Origin: Clonostachys chloroleuca
Taxonomy: Eukaryota; Ascomycota; Sordariomycetes; Hypocreales; Bionectriaceae
Length of the DNA stretch: 64,000 nucleotides
Direction of reading: 5' to 3'
Assembly (NCBI GenBank): GCA_037952775.1
Contig: JBANAY010000003.1
Span: 15,562,001-15,626,000, forward strand
Below the pieces are notes generated by a model, which did no database searches, was not told the DNA's origin, and was given only the letters and a program-made list of their open reading frames with translations. How positions within the stretch are numbered: position 1 is the stretch's first letter; the number at the start of each line of letters is the position of its first letter. Positions 1-11,002 of this stretch are shown here, in pieces. Both the position numbers and the translations under genes were made by a program.

Positions 1-1870
1 CCTGCTTCCAGCGCCTAGTCTTCGCCTTTTGCCGAATATACATGCACTACCCCCAAACTTGTATATGCTGATGTTCTCTCAGTCAATTCCACTTATACCT
101 CAGACAGCTCTTACCTATGCGAAGAGCGATGCTAACCCCTGTACATCTGAATACTTAACCACTGAAAGTTAGGCCATGGTCTTTGGTTCAGCTGGAGTAG
201 GACACCTCCCAATGTGGATAAGTTTAGATGTCGCTTATCATTTTCACAAACACAAGAATATCCTAAATTGTGTAGATCATGTAACTCTGACTGTGACTGG
301 TGTCAAACAAAGTAGGACAATTCCTCGGAATTCTTCCCCCTTTTTTTCTTTTCTTTTTTTTTTCTTAATTTTTAGTAAGCCTACCTAGGTATAGACACAG
401 GAAAAGGGCTATGCAGCCATCTAGTCCCCCTATCCTCTAAAAGCAGTAGTGATCTTCCACTGTCCACTGCCCAGTCAGCTGGCATTGCATTAATTTCCCA
501 GTGGCGTACAATATAGGCGGGGATGGGTATTTTCAGCAGGCCATTCTTAGGTTATCTAAAAGCCCTGGAATGATGGAATTGATTCTCCCCAGATTACTAG
601 CGTGCTCAGTGCAGGTTAGAGTAGGATTTCCCATTAGAGAACTTGAGGCACCCTTCGTACGTTGTTGAAAGAGCTATTCTACCCCCGACTAGTCGCCCTG
701 ATCCATCAGCCGCGGCCAGAGGATAGGTTCTTCAGTGTCGGTCGGGACGCGTTAAAGTTCCAAGAGGGAGGATATAACACAATTTGCGGAGTGAAAGCGA
801 AAATGGCCACGTATGTTCTTATGAGGTGATGCTGAATTCAGGAACCACTGAATTGCTAATAGCCGCCACCAACTCAGGCCCCCCATTCCCGGCACCTCCT
901 GCAGGTTGATGCATACACAGGGTAATGCAAAGCTGTGTCAAGAAATGAATATAGTCTAGCAGTTGTTTATGGCACACCTAGAGCCCTGATATTACCACTG
1001 GTTCCCATTGTACGCGGTCTGGGCTTCTTCATGGATGGTCCAAATACTAACTTAACCGCTTATGAGGCGACGTATTTGTGAATGTCTTCTCCGACAGCTC
1101 CCCACCAAGCGAAATTATACATAGAAGGAGCGGGGCCATGCTGAAAGAGCCATATGTATGTTGGTGGTGCAATTAAGCTGCCAAGTGGGTCATAATTTGC
1201 CTGGGCTATCGATCGGTGGGCGCTTCCGGAGCCATCCGTAGGTACAAATAACCACGCGAACGTACCCAGAACATCGATCTCATCTGATATGCGGGTGCGG
1301 GGCGTCCCGTCAGCCCATCAATGACAAGATACATGAACATCCAGAGAATAGCGCCGATTACTCCTCAGCGAAGTGAACCGAGACTGGCAACAAGCGGCTT
1401 ACTCGATGGACCATTCACGGACTACCGAGGATGGATCACCGAGGACGATCCAGACTTGCGCAGGTACTCACTCCGAAAAGACGGAGGCTCCGCGTATCAC
1501 AACCAAAATTGATTTCACTGGAACAGGTGCCTACCACTTCACCTCCCCACCACCTGCAAGCTAGCGTCCCAGCGAGATTGCTGGTGCATCACATCGGCAT
1601 GAGAAAACAAGACTAGCAATGCGCACACCCCATCCACAAGAGACCGCATTCCCACGCTTGCATTCAAATTAGAGGGTATGTAGGGGAGCATTTATAGGCA
1701 TTTAGGACAGGCAAGGATCTAGTAGGGAACTAACGGAGTGTTGAGACTGGCCAGGGCCGTGGTCATGTAGTTTGGAGCGGATGGGCGAGGAGCCATGCAC
1801 AGGCAAGTCCAATCTACTCGGGTTAAAGTACTAGGCCCCGGGCCTCATCAAACTCCAAACCCCTCCCTCT
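1..1870. other. Gene-free left flank with repeat traces
   Basis: I see no coding region that I can support here; open frames are under 75 codons and look random. Bases 1-180 are a diverged copy of 13784-13935 (shared runs include CCTGCTTCCAGCGCC and AACCCCTG). Bases 545-600 resemble the reverse complement of about 14015-14070 (shared run CCTGGAATGATGGA). The stretch therefore looks like decayed repeat DNA. Confidence 0.5.
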
Positions 1871-1892
1871 ATCTTGCATTCTACCACTCCCA

Positions 1893-2147
1893 TTGCCATT
1901 GCATCTCACAGGAACTTGCCACAGCGCCCCGTCATTGATTCACACCAACATCGACAATTGCCAGCTCGTCGAGGGCGGGCCGGGGTCCGGGTTCGTCCCC
2001 TACGCGAGGCCGGCGTGGACGGCCGCGGCGCCCAGGCTAAGCAGGCTGGTCCTGCACGACTACGGCGACAGCAGCATCGCGGGGTCGAGCGAGCCGTTTG
2101 ACGGGAGGAATATACAGGCCTCCGCCACGGCGCTCAGAACGATATGA
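1893..2147 (+). other. GC-rich open stretch, possible orphan exon
   Basis: An 84-codon open frame lies in an island (about 1960-2100) that is clearly more GC-rich than its surroundings, and it is preceded by a plausible acceptor in CATCTCACAG. I do not recognise the peptide. It could be the last exon of a gene lost upstream, or chance openness in GC-rich DNA. It is followed by a purine-rich low-complexity run at 2162-2195. No partner exon was found. Confidence 0.15.
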
Positions 2148-2589
2148 AGCTTGCTCTTTACCGAAAGACAGAAAGGAAAGAAAGAAAGAAAAAGGGGAGT
2201 TGGGTTCCTCCGTATATTCTCTATTTTTGGAACTGTTGATTGCAGATAAACCTCCCCGCCCCGGAGATGTGCCCAGACATCTCGAGGGGCTTTTTTGCCT
2301 TGCTCTTTTGTATTACAGGTCTACGTTGCTTGTTTTGCCCGCTGACCGAAAAGACCATGATACCTTCCCATTGCGCCATTGCCGCTCGCTAGAATCGTGT
2401 GTGTAAATATGAATGCGGGGATACCCGTTGCCCATGCCGAATGGATGACTCGACAAAAGAAGAGAGACGCAAAAAGGAGATGCAGGAAGATGTGAGTGGT
2501 GTGGCATGAGATGACAGATATTACCCGCCCAAAGAACTATTATGAAGCCAGCATGTAGGGAAGATAGAAAAAGAAAAGAGAAACAGCCT

Positions 2590-3282
2590 CTAGATAAAGA
2601 CAGCCTCATTATTCAGGTTGTGGTAGCGCGCGCGCTTTACGAGGGGATCCCAGGTCATCTCGACAATGCCCTGGGTACCGTACACAGCCAAATACTCGCG
2701 TGCTGTCGCCTCGATGCCAGCGTCGCCGACGGGAAGGCCCAGGCCGTTCTCATCCAGGCTCCTGACGTATGCAAGGCTGAGGGGATGCCCGTTCCGCTTC
2801 AGCCAATGGACAAGTGTTACGGCATCGGAGAGATCGAGCTCGCGGGGTCGGCCGAGGTTCTCGTTGAGGCGGCGGAGCTTGCGTTCGAGGGCAAAGTCGA
2901 GGCGGCCGGCGTATATGGTCATGTTGCAGCCCTTGTAGGCAAAGGCACCCTGCTTGACGGACTGGAGGAAGAGGTTGAGGCGCTTAGTGCCGCCAATGAA
3001 GATGCGCAGCTCGTCGTTCATCCAGTTGTTGCTAAAGCCGGACTTGCGGGCGACGCCGCGGATGACCTTGAGGACTTCGGCGCGGTACTCGTCGACGGCG
3101 TCGACGCTCGGGTCGAGGAGGAAGTCGATGTCCTTGGTGGTGGAGCGGTTGCCAAAGAGCGACACGGCCAGCATGCCTCCGATGGTGATGAAGCGGATCG
3201 GCGCGACGCTCATTAAGAGCTCGGAGGCCTCGATGGCATCATCTAATTGTGATAGTGCTGTTGTTTTGTGCACCACATACAT
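2590..3282 (-). CDS. Nucleotidyltransferase-fold protein
   Basis: The 230-residue product looks like a member of the nucleotidyltransferase (MNT/AbiEii-like) fold family common in fungi. Near residues 35-53 it has the fold signature: a Gly-Gly pair (G35, G36), then a short helix, then R46 and a D51-I-D53 pair, as expected for the metal-binding acidic residues. The rest is a mixed alpha/beta domain without membrane segments. The ATG at 3282 is not certain: a CTGAC branch-like site and an AG lie just around it on the coding strand, so the true N-terminus may come from an exon upstream (towards 3448), although I could not join the frames cleanly. GC content is high compared with the flanks. The substrate and the biological role are unknown. 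Confidence 0.6.
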   Translation of the reverse strand: MYVVHKTTALSQLDDAIEASELLMSVAPIRFITIGGMLAVSLFGNRSTTKDIDFLLDPSVDAVDEYRAEVLKVIRGVARKSGFSNNWMNDELRIFIGGTKRLNLFLQSVKQGAFAYKGCNMTIYAGRLDFALERKLRRLNENLGRPRELDLSDAVTLVHWLKRNGHPLSLAYVRSLDENGLGLPVGDAGIEATAREYLAVYGTQGIVEMTWDPLVKRARYHNLNNEAVFI

Positions 3283-3449
3283 AAGTCAGCGAGGCGAAAA
3301 GCGAGGCGAAGACCCTTGTCTTGTCCGTCGCACAGAGCGGGAGCAATAGGCGAGACATGGAGTGATGGGCGTACCTTGATTGATGTCCTCCCTTGTAAAC
3401 AGCCGATCCCTCCTTGGCGTTGGCATTCTGTGAGAAGGAGGGACTCATT

Positions 3450-4234
3450 GGACGGCGTGGATGACCATGCCTACTGGAGGGGAAGAAAAGAGACCACCGC
3501 GTTCAATGTGCAGATACAAGATTGCCGGCAGAGAGAAGATGGCGAGAACTGCCGGGCCGAGCAACGGACACGGCGTACCAAATACAGGCAATAAGGAGAA
3601 GGGATGCACGTTTGCATCAAGTCCACAGCTTCAGTTTTCTTATCCATGGAGTTCCAAGTATGAGCAAATTTGTTCATGCTCGTCAGTGTATCGGGATGGT
3701 GACGCAATAGAGATGCTTGGGGATAATTGTATTCGCTAGCCTGTCTCCAAACCTCGGTTGTTGATGTATTTATGCGCGCCACAGAGATCAGACTCTCGCC
3801 GATACTTAGGTTTGTCTGATGGTCCCTTGCAACCCTTTGCCTCCCCAGCACTCTTGTTCAATAACTTGGGAAGAGCACCACATGCCTCCACATAATCAAA
3901 CTGAGTACATCCACAATCGTATTTTATTTCGTTCTGTGGACACATTGCCTAAAGTCCAGAAAGTTTTATCCTTAGCTGAATTATTGTTCGGATATTGTGT
4001 TAAATACTGACAATTTTATGAGCACTAGAGTCTTGCCCTAACTGATAGAGAACGCTTAGATTTAATGGCAGTGGATAGTTATATTAATGCATCTAGGCAG
4101 GGTTGTCCTTTTTGTACGAGGAGTCCCTGCAAGCTACCCAGCTCGGCAGGCTGATAGGTGCTGCTAAGTTCTCGATACTGTCTCAATTCCTGGACACATA
4201 TTCTGGACTGTATGGGTAGAAGCTGTAAACCCTA
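3450..4234. other. Intergenic stretch, nothing recognised
   Basis: Only short overlapping open frames occur here, none with recognisable motifs or splice-joinable neighbours. Confidence 0.4.
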
Positions 4235-4390
4235 TGGCAAGCGATATCTAGGCTTATCTAAATTAGAAGTGTTTAAACCTAGCTCCACCTGAAGTTGACT
4301 CAACGCCTCCCAGCCTAGCCTTATGCGGTTGATGTTCAGCTGTGCAGGGGTTCCATCCCTCTTCGTTTAGGTTGGTTTAGGTAAGGGCAT
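4235..4390. repeat. Left copy of a degenerate direct repeat
   Basis: This segment aligns with 4663-4800 in the same orientation. Shared runs include ATCTAGGCTTA, CTAGCCTTA and ATGTTCAG followed by CGAATCTGTCT. The two copies bracket the dispersed repeat at 4400-4612. Confidence 0.5.
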
Positions 4391-4399
4391 GCGCGAATC

Positions 4400-4612
4400 T
4401 GTCTGACGTTGGCTCGCTCCTTCTCTCGTTCAGCTCTCCCCTCCGTCTCTGGTAAACGCTGCAGTAACTTTCCGTGTCCGTCAGAGCACTCATGGCATCG
4501 CCTGGGAGGGTAGAAATCGATACTAGGTCAGTGCTAGAGAAGTAGAGTTAGTTTAATATCGATACAAGTCTAAGATCAAGAGTTTAGGGGCAACGGATTG
4601 CTTCATGAGTAT
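4400..4612 (-). repeat. Dispersed repeat shared with 32440-32645
   Basis: About 200 bp match 32440-32645 in the same orientation, with long shared runs such as TTTCCGTGTCCGTC and GGGGCAACGGATT and many scattered differences. At the second locus the repeat covers the 5' end of an ankyrin-type ORF read on the minus strand, so this copy is probably a decayed piece of the same gene family. Confidence 0.6.
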
Positions 4613-4662
4613 GACATCAGAATTACGTGAGCTTCGCAACCTTTGTGTCTTCCTGGAAAGCG

Positions 4663-4800
4663 AGCGACATCTAGGCTTACCTCCCATATGAGAACTGTCT
4701 TAACCCAGCTCGTCTAAGGGTCACTCGAAACATCCCCGTCTAGCCTTAAGAGGTTAATGTTCAGGTGGGCAGGGTAGTCTATTTAGGAGGACACCCGCGA
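4663..4800. repeat. Right copy of a degenerate direct repeat
   Basis: Second copy of the unit at 4235-4390, with the same order of conserved blocks. No coding content was seen. From here to 5411 no further feature was recognised. Confidence 0.5.
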
Positions 4801-5411
4801 ATCTGTCTCAGGCACAAGACGAATTCGCTTTGGAAAAGTAGTATATAAATGTGGCTGAGGCCAGTGTGCATTTAGAGTAAGAAAAGGCAAACACAGGGCA
4901 CCGGAAAGGGGATTTTAAACCTTAAACCCAACTGTTTCTCGAGGTAGCGCCAATATAAAGGGGGTAGCCTCAGAATATTACATCTGCAAGACTAATCTAC
5001 CAGCCCTCGCCAGCCTCAGCAATTCTACTATTGAATTCACCGCGTTAAACTTCGCATTGTGACCCACCCAGGGCAGGGCTGCTGTTGAAGCTAGAGCTAG
5101 TCCCAAGGGTCAGCGGGGGGCACTGAGCCTGCCGAGTATCTCAGGTTTAATCTTGTACTGGGGTTGATCTATACTGACATACTGGTTTCGTTCTCTTGGC
5201 TGCTAAGAGCTCCACATACGCCCACATTCTACTAATCGGAAAGTAGCTCTTTCTCACGACCCACCAGCAAAGACGCTGTGCACGATATAGAGATAGAGCC
5301 TTCTTTATTGGTCTCTGGGTCCACATGACCTCCCGCGTATCTCTCCTAGGGGCTTCTGCTTGCCTTCCCTGGAAAGCCAGCCCCGTGCCGTCTAGTAGCC
5401 ACCCAGAGTAC

Positions 5412-8088
5412 ATGACAGCTGCCGCAGTCGCTCCTACATCGTCGTTAGCGCCTAAAGTCAGGCTCAGGGCTCGTATAGCTTGCCGAAGGTAAGTGCGCCG
5501 GCCCTAACCTCACATTGCCTTCAACAACGGCCCTGGCTAGAAGTGGAAGAGAGAAAACGGTATGAGATACAATCGTGTTCATTCGAACCTGACATGTCAC
5601 GGTGATGGCAGATGTCGACGGATGCGAAGCAAGTGTGTCCATGATCAGAACAACCCATACTGTCGAAGCTGCAAACTGTCTGGAGTAGATCCGAAGGACT
5701 GGTACGCGCTCCTCCAAGCTATAGGCTTCTGCATACGGGAAAAATGAATGCTAATAGGAATTAGTGTCTACCCTGTGCGCGGTGAACCTGACATTGATCG
5801 AGAATTTCGACACCCACGCGTCCGGGACACTAAGATTAAGGCTTCGAATCGGCGACAGTCGGCAAAAGGCAAAGGCGACACCAGTAACACTTCGAGGACT
5901 CACATCACAATTGCAGAGCTAGCTGACACATGTGAGCTACCGCCGACAGAAGAACTTGTCGAGGCTGTGGGCTGCTTCTGTAACCATTCGTTTCAACTCA
6001 GTTTTATACCTAGAGACGAGTTTTGCAGCAAATTACGTGACAATCCTAAGTCTATTGACTCATTTCTCCTCATGAGTATTCTTGCCGTATCTGCCAGACT
6101 GAGCTCGCTAGCAGTAGAAAGATACAAGAGTGGTAATACGGCCTCTCTGGTCTATTTGGAACGCACGTCGGCCATGTCGATTGACCAGATCCGCCAAGGA
6201 CCTTCCTTAGAGAGATGCCAGGCACTCTGTTTGTTGAGTATAGCGCAGCATTGTCATGGCTTTGAGAAGGAAAGTTATGTATGCGCTCCCCTTGAGGCCA
6301 AATCCCTCCAGCATGGATGATTGTTGACAAGTCATCTTAGATTAACCTCGGGATTGCCATTCGTATGGCATCTTGGCTACAACTACATAAAGAGGAGACG
6401 TTCCAAGTGGATACCCCTTCTCCCCAGGCAATACGAACAGCAGAAGCAGCGAGAAGAACATTGGTAAGGCTGCTCTCTCTGACCAAATAGCAAAGCGGTG
6501 CCAATAACCTAACCATAATAACCGGTAGTGGATGTTGTTCTGTCAAGAGATTCTAATTACCAGAGGCACATCTATTTTGTTTCTCTCGCCTCGTGATATC
6601 ACAACTCTTCTCCCGTGCAGCGAACACGACTTCAGCCACGGTCAAGATTCTTCGACCAGGGCTTCACTCATCAACAGATTTCCCGTCAATCGACGACCAG
6701 GGCCAAGTCTAGATCAAGGACAGTCGTTATTCGCATCTTCAGTTCAGATATTCTATATCTGGGGCACAATTCAAAGAAAACTTGCCCACTACAAGCAACG
6801 ACCTTGGCAGGGCGGCTTTGATCATGAGGTGGAGCATATAAAGCAAAGGTTGAAGCTCTGGGAGTTAGGACTTCCCGAGAACCATACCTGGAGCCTGCTT
6901 ATACTGCAGGAGCATCAATCAAACGGGCACGATCTGGTATGTTTACCGCATTACGGAGATCGAATTGTGTTGCTGGCTGACCTTTTGGTCCCTTTTAGGC
7001 ATATCTTAAAGTTACCATGATGCCCCGGCTTTGCAACATCGCGGTGCGACAACCATGGGTCGAAGAGTAAGAAAACTATACCCCTGAAATTTATTCAACT
7101 GGGCTTGTTCGTTGTTGGCTAAGTTGCCGTTGGTTAGAATCATCCACTGTGACCCCGCGAAAGCTCAGCAGGAACCCTATATCATGACGTCTCTCGAGCT
7201 TTATAAAGAAGTCTATATGCTATTCCTACAGATTAACAATCTATTCTCAAGCAAGTTGACGAGCAAGTGTGGCGAGGACCAGATATTTGCTCTCTGTGTT
7301 TATACTTGTGGGCTGTTGTCCGCATATCTCTGCAAATACCCTTTAAGTGAGTATTTCCCAGGCTTTACCGATCTCAGTGTTTACTTAAAAACGCAAATTA
7401 ATAAATTTATGAATTAGTTTGCCAAGATCGTTCTATTATTGACCAAGGCCCCAGGATGCTTACCACGATCTTGTCCATTTTTGAGGAGAGAATAGACATA
7501 TGGCCACAGGCTGCTCGTTGGAAGGATGAGCTCAGTAGTATTCAGTACTATCCAGCCAGCTCCGTTGAGAAAAAAGCACAGGCACAGGTTTGTACAGTTA
7601 ACCAACTCGATGGACCAACGACATCAGGCATCAAGACGGCACACCTACCGCCAGCGGCTACAATTCAATATTCGACTTCCATTCAAGAGATGGCATCATC
7701 AAAAAGAAAACATTCGAGTCATCTTGTCTCAGTTTCCTGCAGGGACGACCTAAGGCATCTGTACCAAGGCTGTCCCTATCCTCAGGCTAACGGCCTCCCC
7801 CAATCTCGTACCCTTAGCCAGAGCCCGCGATATACAATGAATAGCCAAGAATACGATACTGCTAGCCAGATTGATGACCGCATCTCCAGCAACCCCTACA
7901 GCGCGCACCCCCTAATCTCCACAACACCGACGCATGACCATAGCTACACTGACGCCCAGATTTCGATCCTCGGACCTCAACGAGTCCCTCTATATCCCGG
8001 TCACTCTGATGATGCAGTATCAAAAGATACGGATTTTGAGAGCGGTGTGCCTGTCCAGCTTGTACACTCTCGGAATTGGGCAGCTTAG
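5412..8088 (+). CDS. Zn(II)2Cys6 transcription factor, eight exons
   Basis: A nuclear DNA-binding regulator. My model has exons 5412-5488, 5612-5701, 5765-6278, 6341-6463, 6529-6936, 6999-7066, 7138-7346 and 7418-8088; the spliced length is 2160 nt, giving 719 residues with no internal stop. All introns are GT-AG, most with CTGAC or CTAAT branch sites. The binuclear cluster is split over three exons and only appears after splicing: C24-x2-C27-x6-C34-x8-C43-x2-C46-x9-C56, preceded by a basic stretch. Exons 3-7 encode a fungal-specific transcription factor (middle homology) domain, including an ARRTLW motif followed by a DITT-x-LPCSEHDF block. The last exon is a low-complexity, Ser/Pro/Thr-rich tail. 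The target pathway is unknown; no biosynthetic genes adjoin it. Confidence 0.85.
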
Positions 8089-8224
8089 CCGCTGGGTTGA
8101 CCTTTTATGGATGGATATACTAAGACTTGGATAATGAGTAGGGTTGCCAATTAGAAACCATAATAGCATAGTTTGGCCTTTTTGTACCATGGTGGGAAAA
8201 GTTATGTATGCCGAGAGGAACCGA

Positions 8225-8345
8225 ATTCTGGATTTGCCAAATCCTAGGCCCGGTTGCACAAGTATTACTACACCGCCACAAGCTGCCGGAGGAGCTAGAC
8301 TGGAATTCAATTCACAAAAGTTTAGGACAGAACATTAGAGATATG
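8225..8345 (+). pseudogene. 3' fragment of a dispersed fungal ORF family
   Basis: The sequence is closely similar to 28483-28605 (shared DNA runs TTGCACAAGTATTACTACAC and CTGCCGGAGGAGCTAGACTGG). Translated, both give the same peptide with an ICQILxPVAQVLLH block followed by KLPEELDW. Only the C-terminal end is present here, directly after the regulator gene. The function of the family is unknown to me. Confidence 0.55.
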
Positions 8346-8416
8346 GCATAAATAATGGTCCGTTAGTTGGTATTATCCTGGAGCCTGAAGGCATCTCTTC
8401 CTCATGAATCTTCAGT

Positions 8417-8686
8417 TTAGCCTTTCTTTTCTTTTTCTTCTTTGACTTGTATTTCCTTTCTTCTAGAAGCAGGTGGTTCTAGAGTATCCTCCAGTCTGTC
8501 TCCTCCTGTTGCAGGCATCACTTCAGTCTCAACACATAACATATCCTTCGTTCCGAGGGAGCTGTCACTTTGCCAATTTTTGGACTTGCTGCTAAAGCTA
8601 GAGACCAGAGCCTCTTCCAATTTTCCCCTAGTAGCTAATCTGGCAAGTCTTGTGTCCAGTTTCGGATTGAGATGAGATTCATCCAA
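8417..8686 (-). other. Small unrecognised ORF
   Basis: An 89-codon frame with a highly charged C-terminus (Lys/Glu-rich). It has no recognisable domain and lies between two transposon- or repeat-derived fragments, so it may be chance. Confidence 0.15.
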
Positions 8687-8729
8687 GTCTAAATATTCCG
8701 TACGATCTCTAATTTACATCCGCTTTGAG

Positions 8730-9100
8730 GATCATGTCTGAAGTTTTGAAGTAGAAGAATACGAATATCTGAATGGTTTTGGAGAAGTGCGTCCTAGTCT
8801 TCTATAGTCCCAAGTAGTTTGCTGGGATTTCTCAAAGTAAAGCTTTACTATCGTCCTCCCCGAGCTGACGTTATGCCGGATGCGCAGATGGGTCTCCATT
8901 AGTGCCTGGTTGTGTTGAGAGTATTCCTGGCCTTGTCGATGGCTCAAGACTCATAGAGTCCCATCAAAAGACTGTTTTGTAAGGGCTGAGAACTTGCAAC
9001 CTGTTCCTCGACTACATATACAGCGTTTTCGTTCAATCGATGAAATTGGTGGAAATTTTTTTTTAACCTATGCCTAATGCCCAGATGAATTCCATCAACA
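8730..9100 (-). pseudogene. Degraded Mutator-like transposase fragment
   Basis: Read on the minus strand with several stops and shifts, this piece matches the FAR1-type N-terminal region of the Mutator-like transposase at 31699-30450. The clearest blocks are FPPISSIERKR against LPPSTSIDRVRR, RGTGCKFSALTKQS against RRTGCKFSVLAKQS, and VLSHRQ against VLTHRP. It is fused directly to the 3' side of the metacaspase reading frame. There is no catalytic region, so it cannot be active. Confidence 0.65.
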
Positions 9101-10261
9101 GAGCCTCCTTTGCCAGATTGGGCTCCTGAGGATACCCTGAGTAGAGTAAATGTAAGGAAAGTCGGAAGCAGTCCTGGAGTAGCAGGAATCAAAGACAGCA
9201 GTTAATCTTACCCCAGCTTGTAACGGCCGAACCATGATTCTGTACATTTCATGATCGGCGATATGACCATTGTGACGGAAATCAACGGGATAAATTACTT
9301 CCTCGAACCTACCAGGCTCGTCTCCATTGAGATCTTTGGTCTGCCCTCCGTGGCCTAGAGTAACCCAAATGTGAACGTTCTGCAACGTATGTAGGTCCCC
9401 GAGAACAATGGGGACGGACATGCATCAAATATTCTTACCAGAGTAGTGGAAGATTAAGGAGTCATTGGGCATGGAGCCTTTGACAAGCCAGTGCATGGCA
9501 CGCAAGATGTTTTGCTTTGAGGGCTGGCTCGTAGGGTTGTGCTTATCATCTGTAAGGATGACCATATCTTCTCTCCGATAGCCGAAGTGCTCGACCAGAT
9601 AGGCCGTCATATTCCGGATATCGTTGATGCATCCTCTAAGCTGCCCATCTTGTCCGAAGTAATTGATACCGATAAGCAATGCTTTGCGTCGGCCGGTACA
9701 ATTCGAGTAGTGGAAGTCGTAACCAGAAGGAGCACCACGACCAAAGTGTTGAGGCGCCGTCGGAGATGTAGGAGGACGGTAGGGAGCAGATGACTGCCCA
9801 TGAGTAGCTGTAGATGAGCACGTTAGTATAAAGGAGCGTTCTAGAGTAGATCTACTGGCCAACGCAATGGTTACGTAGTCGGTTACTATATTTTATTGAG
9901 GGAGCTTGGTTGTTAAACTGCTGTTGGGGCGGAGCCTGTTGCTATAATGAAGCAGAATATCAGTTTCTACTGTCTAGAACACAAGAGAGGATGCTCGGCA
10001 TTCGTACGGCATAGATATATTGTTGCTGTTGAGGAGGCTGTTGGTAGGCATACCCTGGCTGAGGAATTTGCTGGCCTTGGGTAGGAATATCGTAGTTAGG
10101 TTCCTGTGGTCTATAACGCCAGGAAACGTCAGCCAGCACATCACCAGGTAAGGCGGGTGGAAAAGAACAAGAACACACGAATAATATTTGCCTTGTTGCT
10201 GATGCTGGGCTTGGGGTGGCGCCCCGTAGCCTCCGCCATTATATGCTGGATAGAATGACAT
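9095..10261 (-). pseudogene. Metacaspase truncated in the catalytic domain
   Basis: Type I metacaspases are cysteine peptidases that cut after Arg/Lys and act in fungal stress and cell death. The start at 10261 gives the usual Pro/Gln/Tyr-rich prodomain over three short exons. The p20 region follows, with [14 protein letters not shown], the catalytic His in HYSGHGGQT (assembled across an intron just below 9450) and the catalytic Cys in DSCYS, where the family normally has DSCHS. The frame then breaks: at about 9127 one A is missing from what should read as an Ile-Leu-Lys-Glu-Pro-Asn segment, and homology stops at about 9101, where a transposase fragment begins. The entire C-terminal (p10-like) part is absent, so activity is unlikely. 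Introns are intact, which suggests recent loss. Confidence 0.75.
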
Positions 10262-10857
10262 TTTAGGCTCGCGTCGAAGGATGATCTTGCGCTAGGGGAG
10301 GAGACTTGAGGCCAATGGCGTTGTCGGTATTTGGTCAGAGAAGCAAAGCAGCTATTTAGGGCCCCGGGACTGTGTGTCCTTTTTACTCCCTAGTAAAATC
10401 AGGGGAAATCTGGTCAATTCGGTTCAGCGATGGACCACCGAATCTTGTAATTCTGGCGGCGCGATGCGGTGCTGGGCGAAAGGGAGATGGAGATTCGTTC
10501 GGAGATGAGAAAGTAAGGATATAATTAATTATGTCTGCTCAGGTCTAGGTAGGCGAGAGCTTAGAGGATGGATTCCCAAGGCTATAGAAGGTCCAGGATG
10601 TCAGCTAGACAAAGGAAGGTGACGTGAGGTGATGTAGCTGAGGTCCATACGTGTAATGTATACAAAACATAGCCAATGGTCTATACAGTTAGCGGGCAAG
10701 ATGATGGGGGGGTGGAGGGGAAAAAACGCCACCAGTTCAGAACAAATAATTTTGTAAAACGCGTCATAATTTGCATTTTCTGCAGTTACCTGACATTGTC
10801 TGGGGTGATTATTATGGATGACACGTCAAAACGCGTCTATCGACGGTAAATGGCGCC
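10262..10857. other. Metacaspase upstream region
   Basis: This is presumed to be the 5' flank of the minus-strand metacaspase up to the pogo insertion. No gene is seen. A G-rich run occurs at about 10703-10719. Confidence 0.35.
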
Positions 10858-10859
10858 TA

Positions 10860-10886
10860 AGTTCCAACCCTAGTCAACCGAACACC
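10860..10886 (+). repeat. Left terminal inverted repeat of the pogo element
   Basis: 27 bp, identical to the reverse complement of 12669-12695, immediately inside the left TA target duplication. Confidence 0.93.
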
Positions 10887-11002
10887 CCCCTCAACCGAAC
10901 ACTTTTTTTTCCATCCACACTCGCGTTACCTTCCTTCAATTTACGCGATATCTTCACCAATTCTTATCCAATTCAATTGATTTATATATCATTGAACTCG
11001 CA

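Noticed and set aside
2542..3216. Long plus-strand ORF of 224 codons
   Set aside because: It is antisense to the nucleotidyltransferase-fold gene; its Ala/Val/Glu-rich composition is the usual shadow of a GC-rich gene.
5562..5747. First impression of a zinc cluster with missing cysteines (dead regulator)
   Set aside because: Using the GTAAGT donor at 5489 and the intron 5702-5764 restores all six Cys in frame, so the gene is intact.
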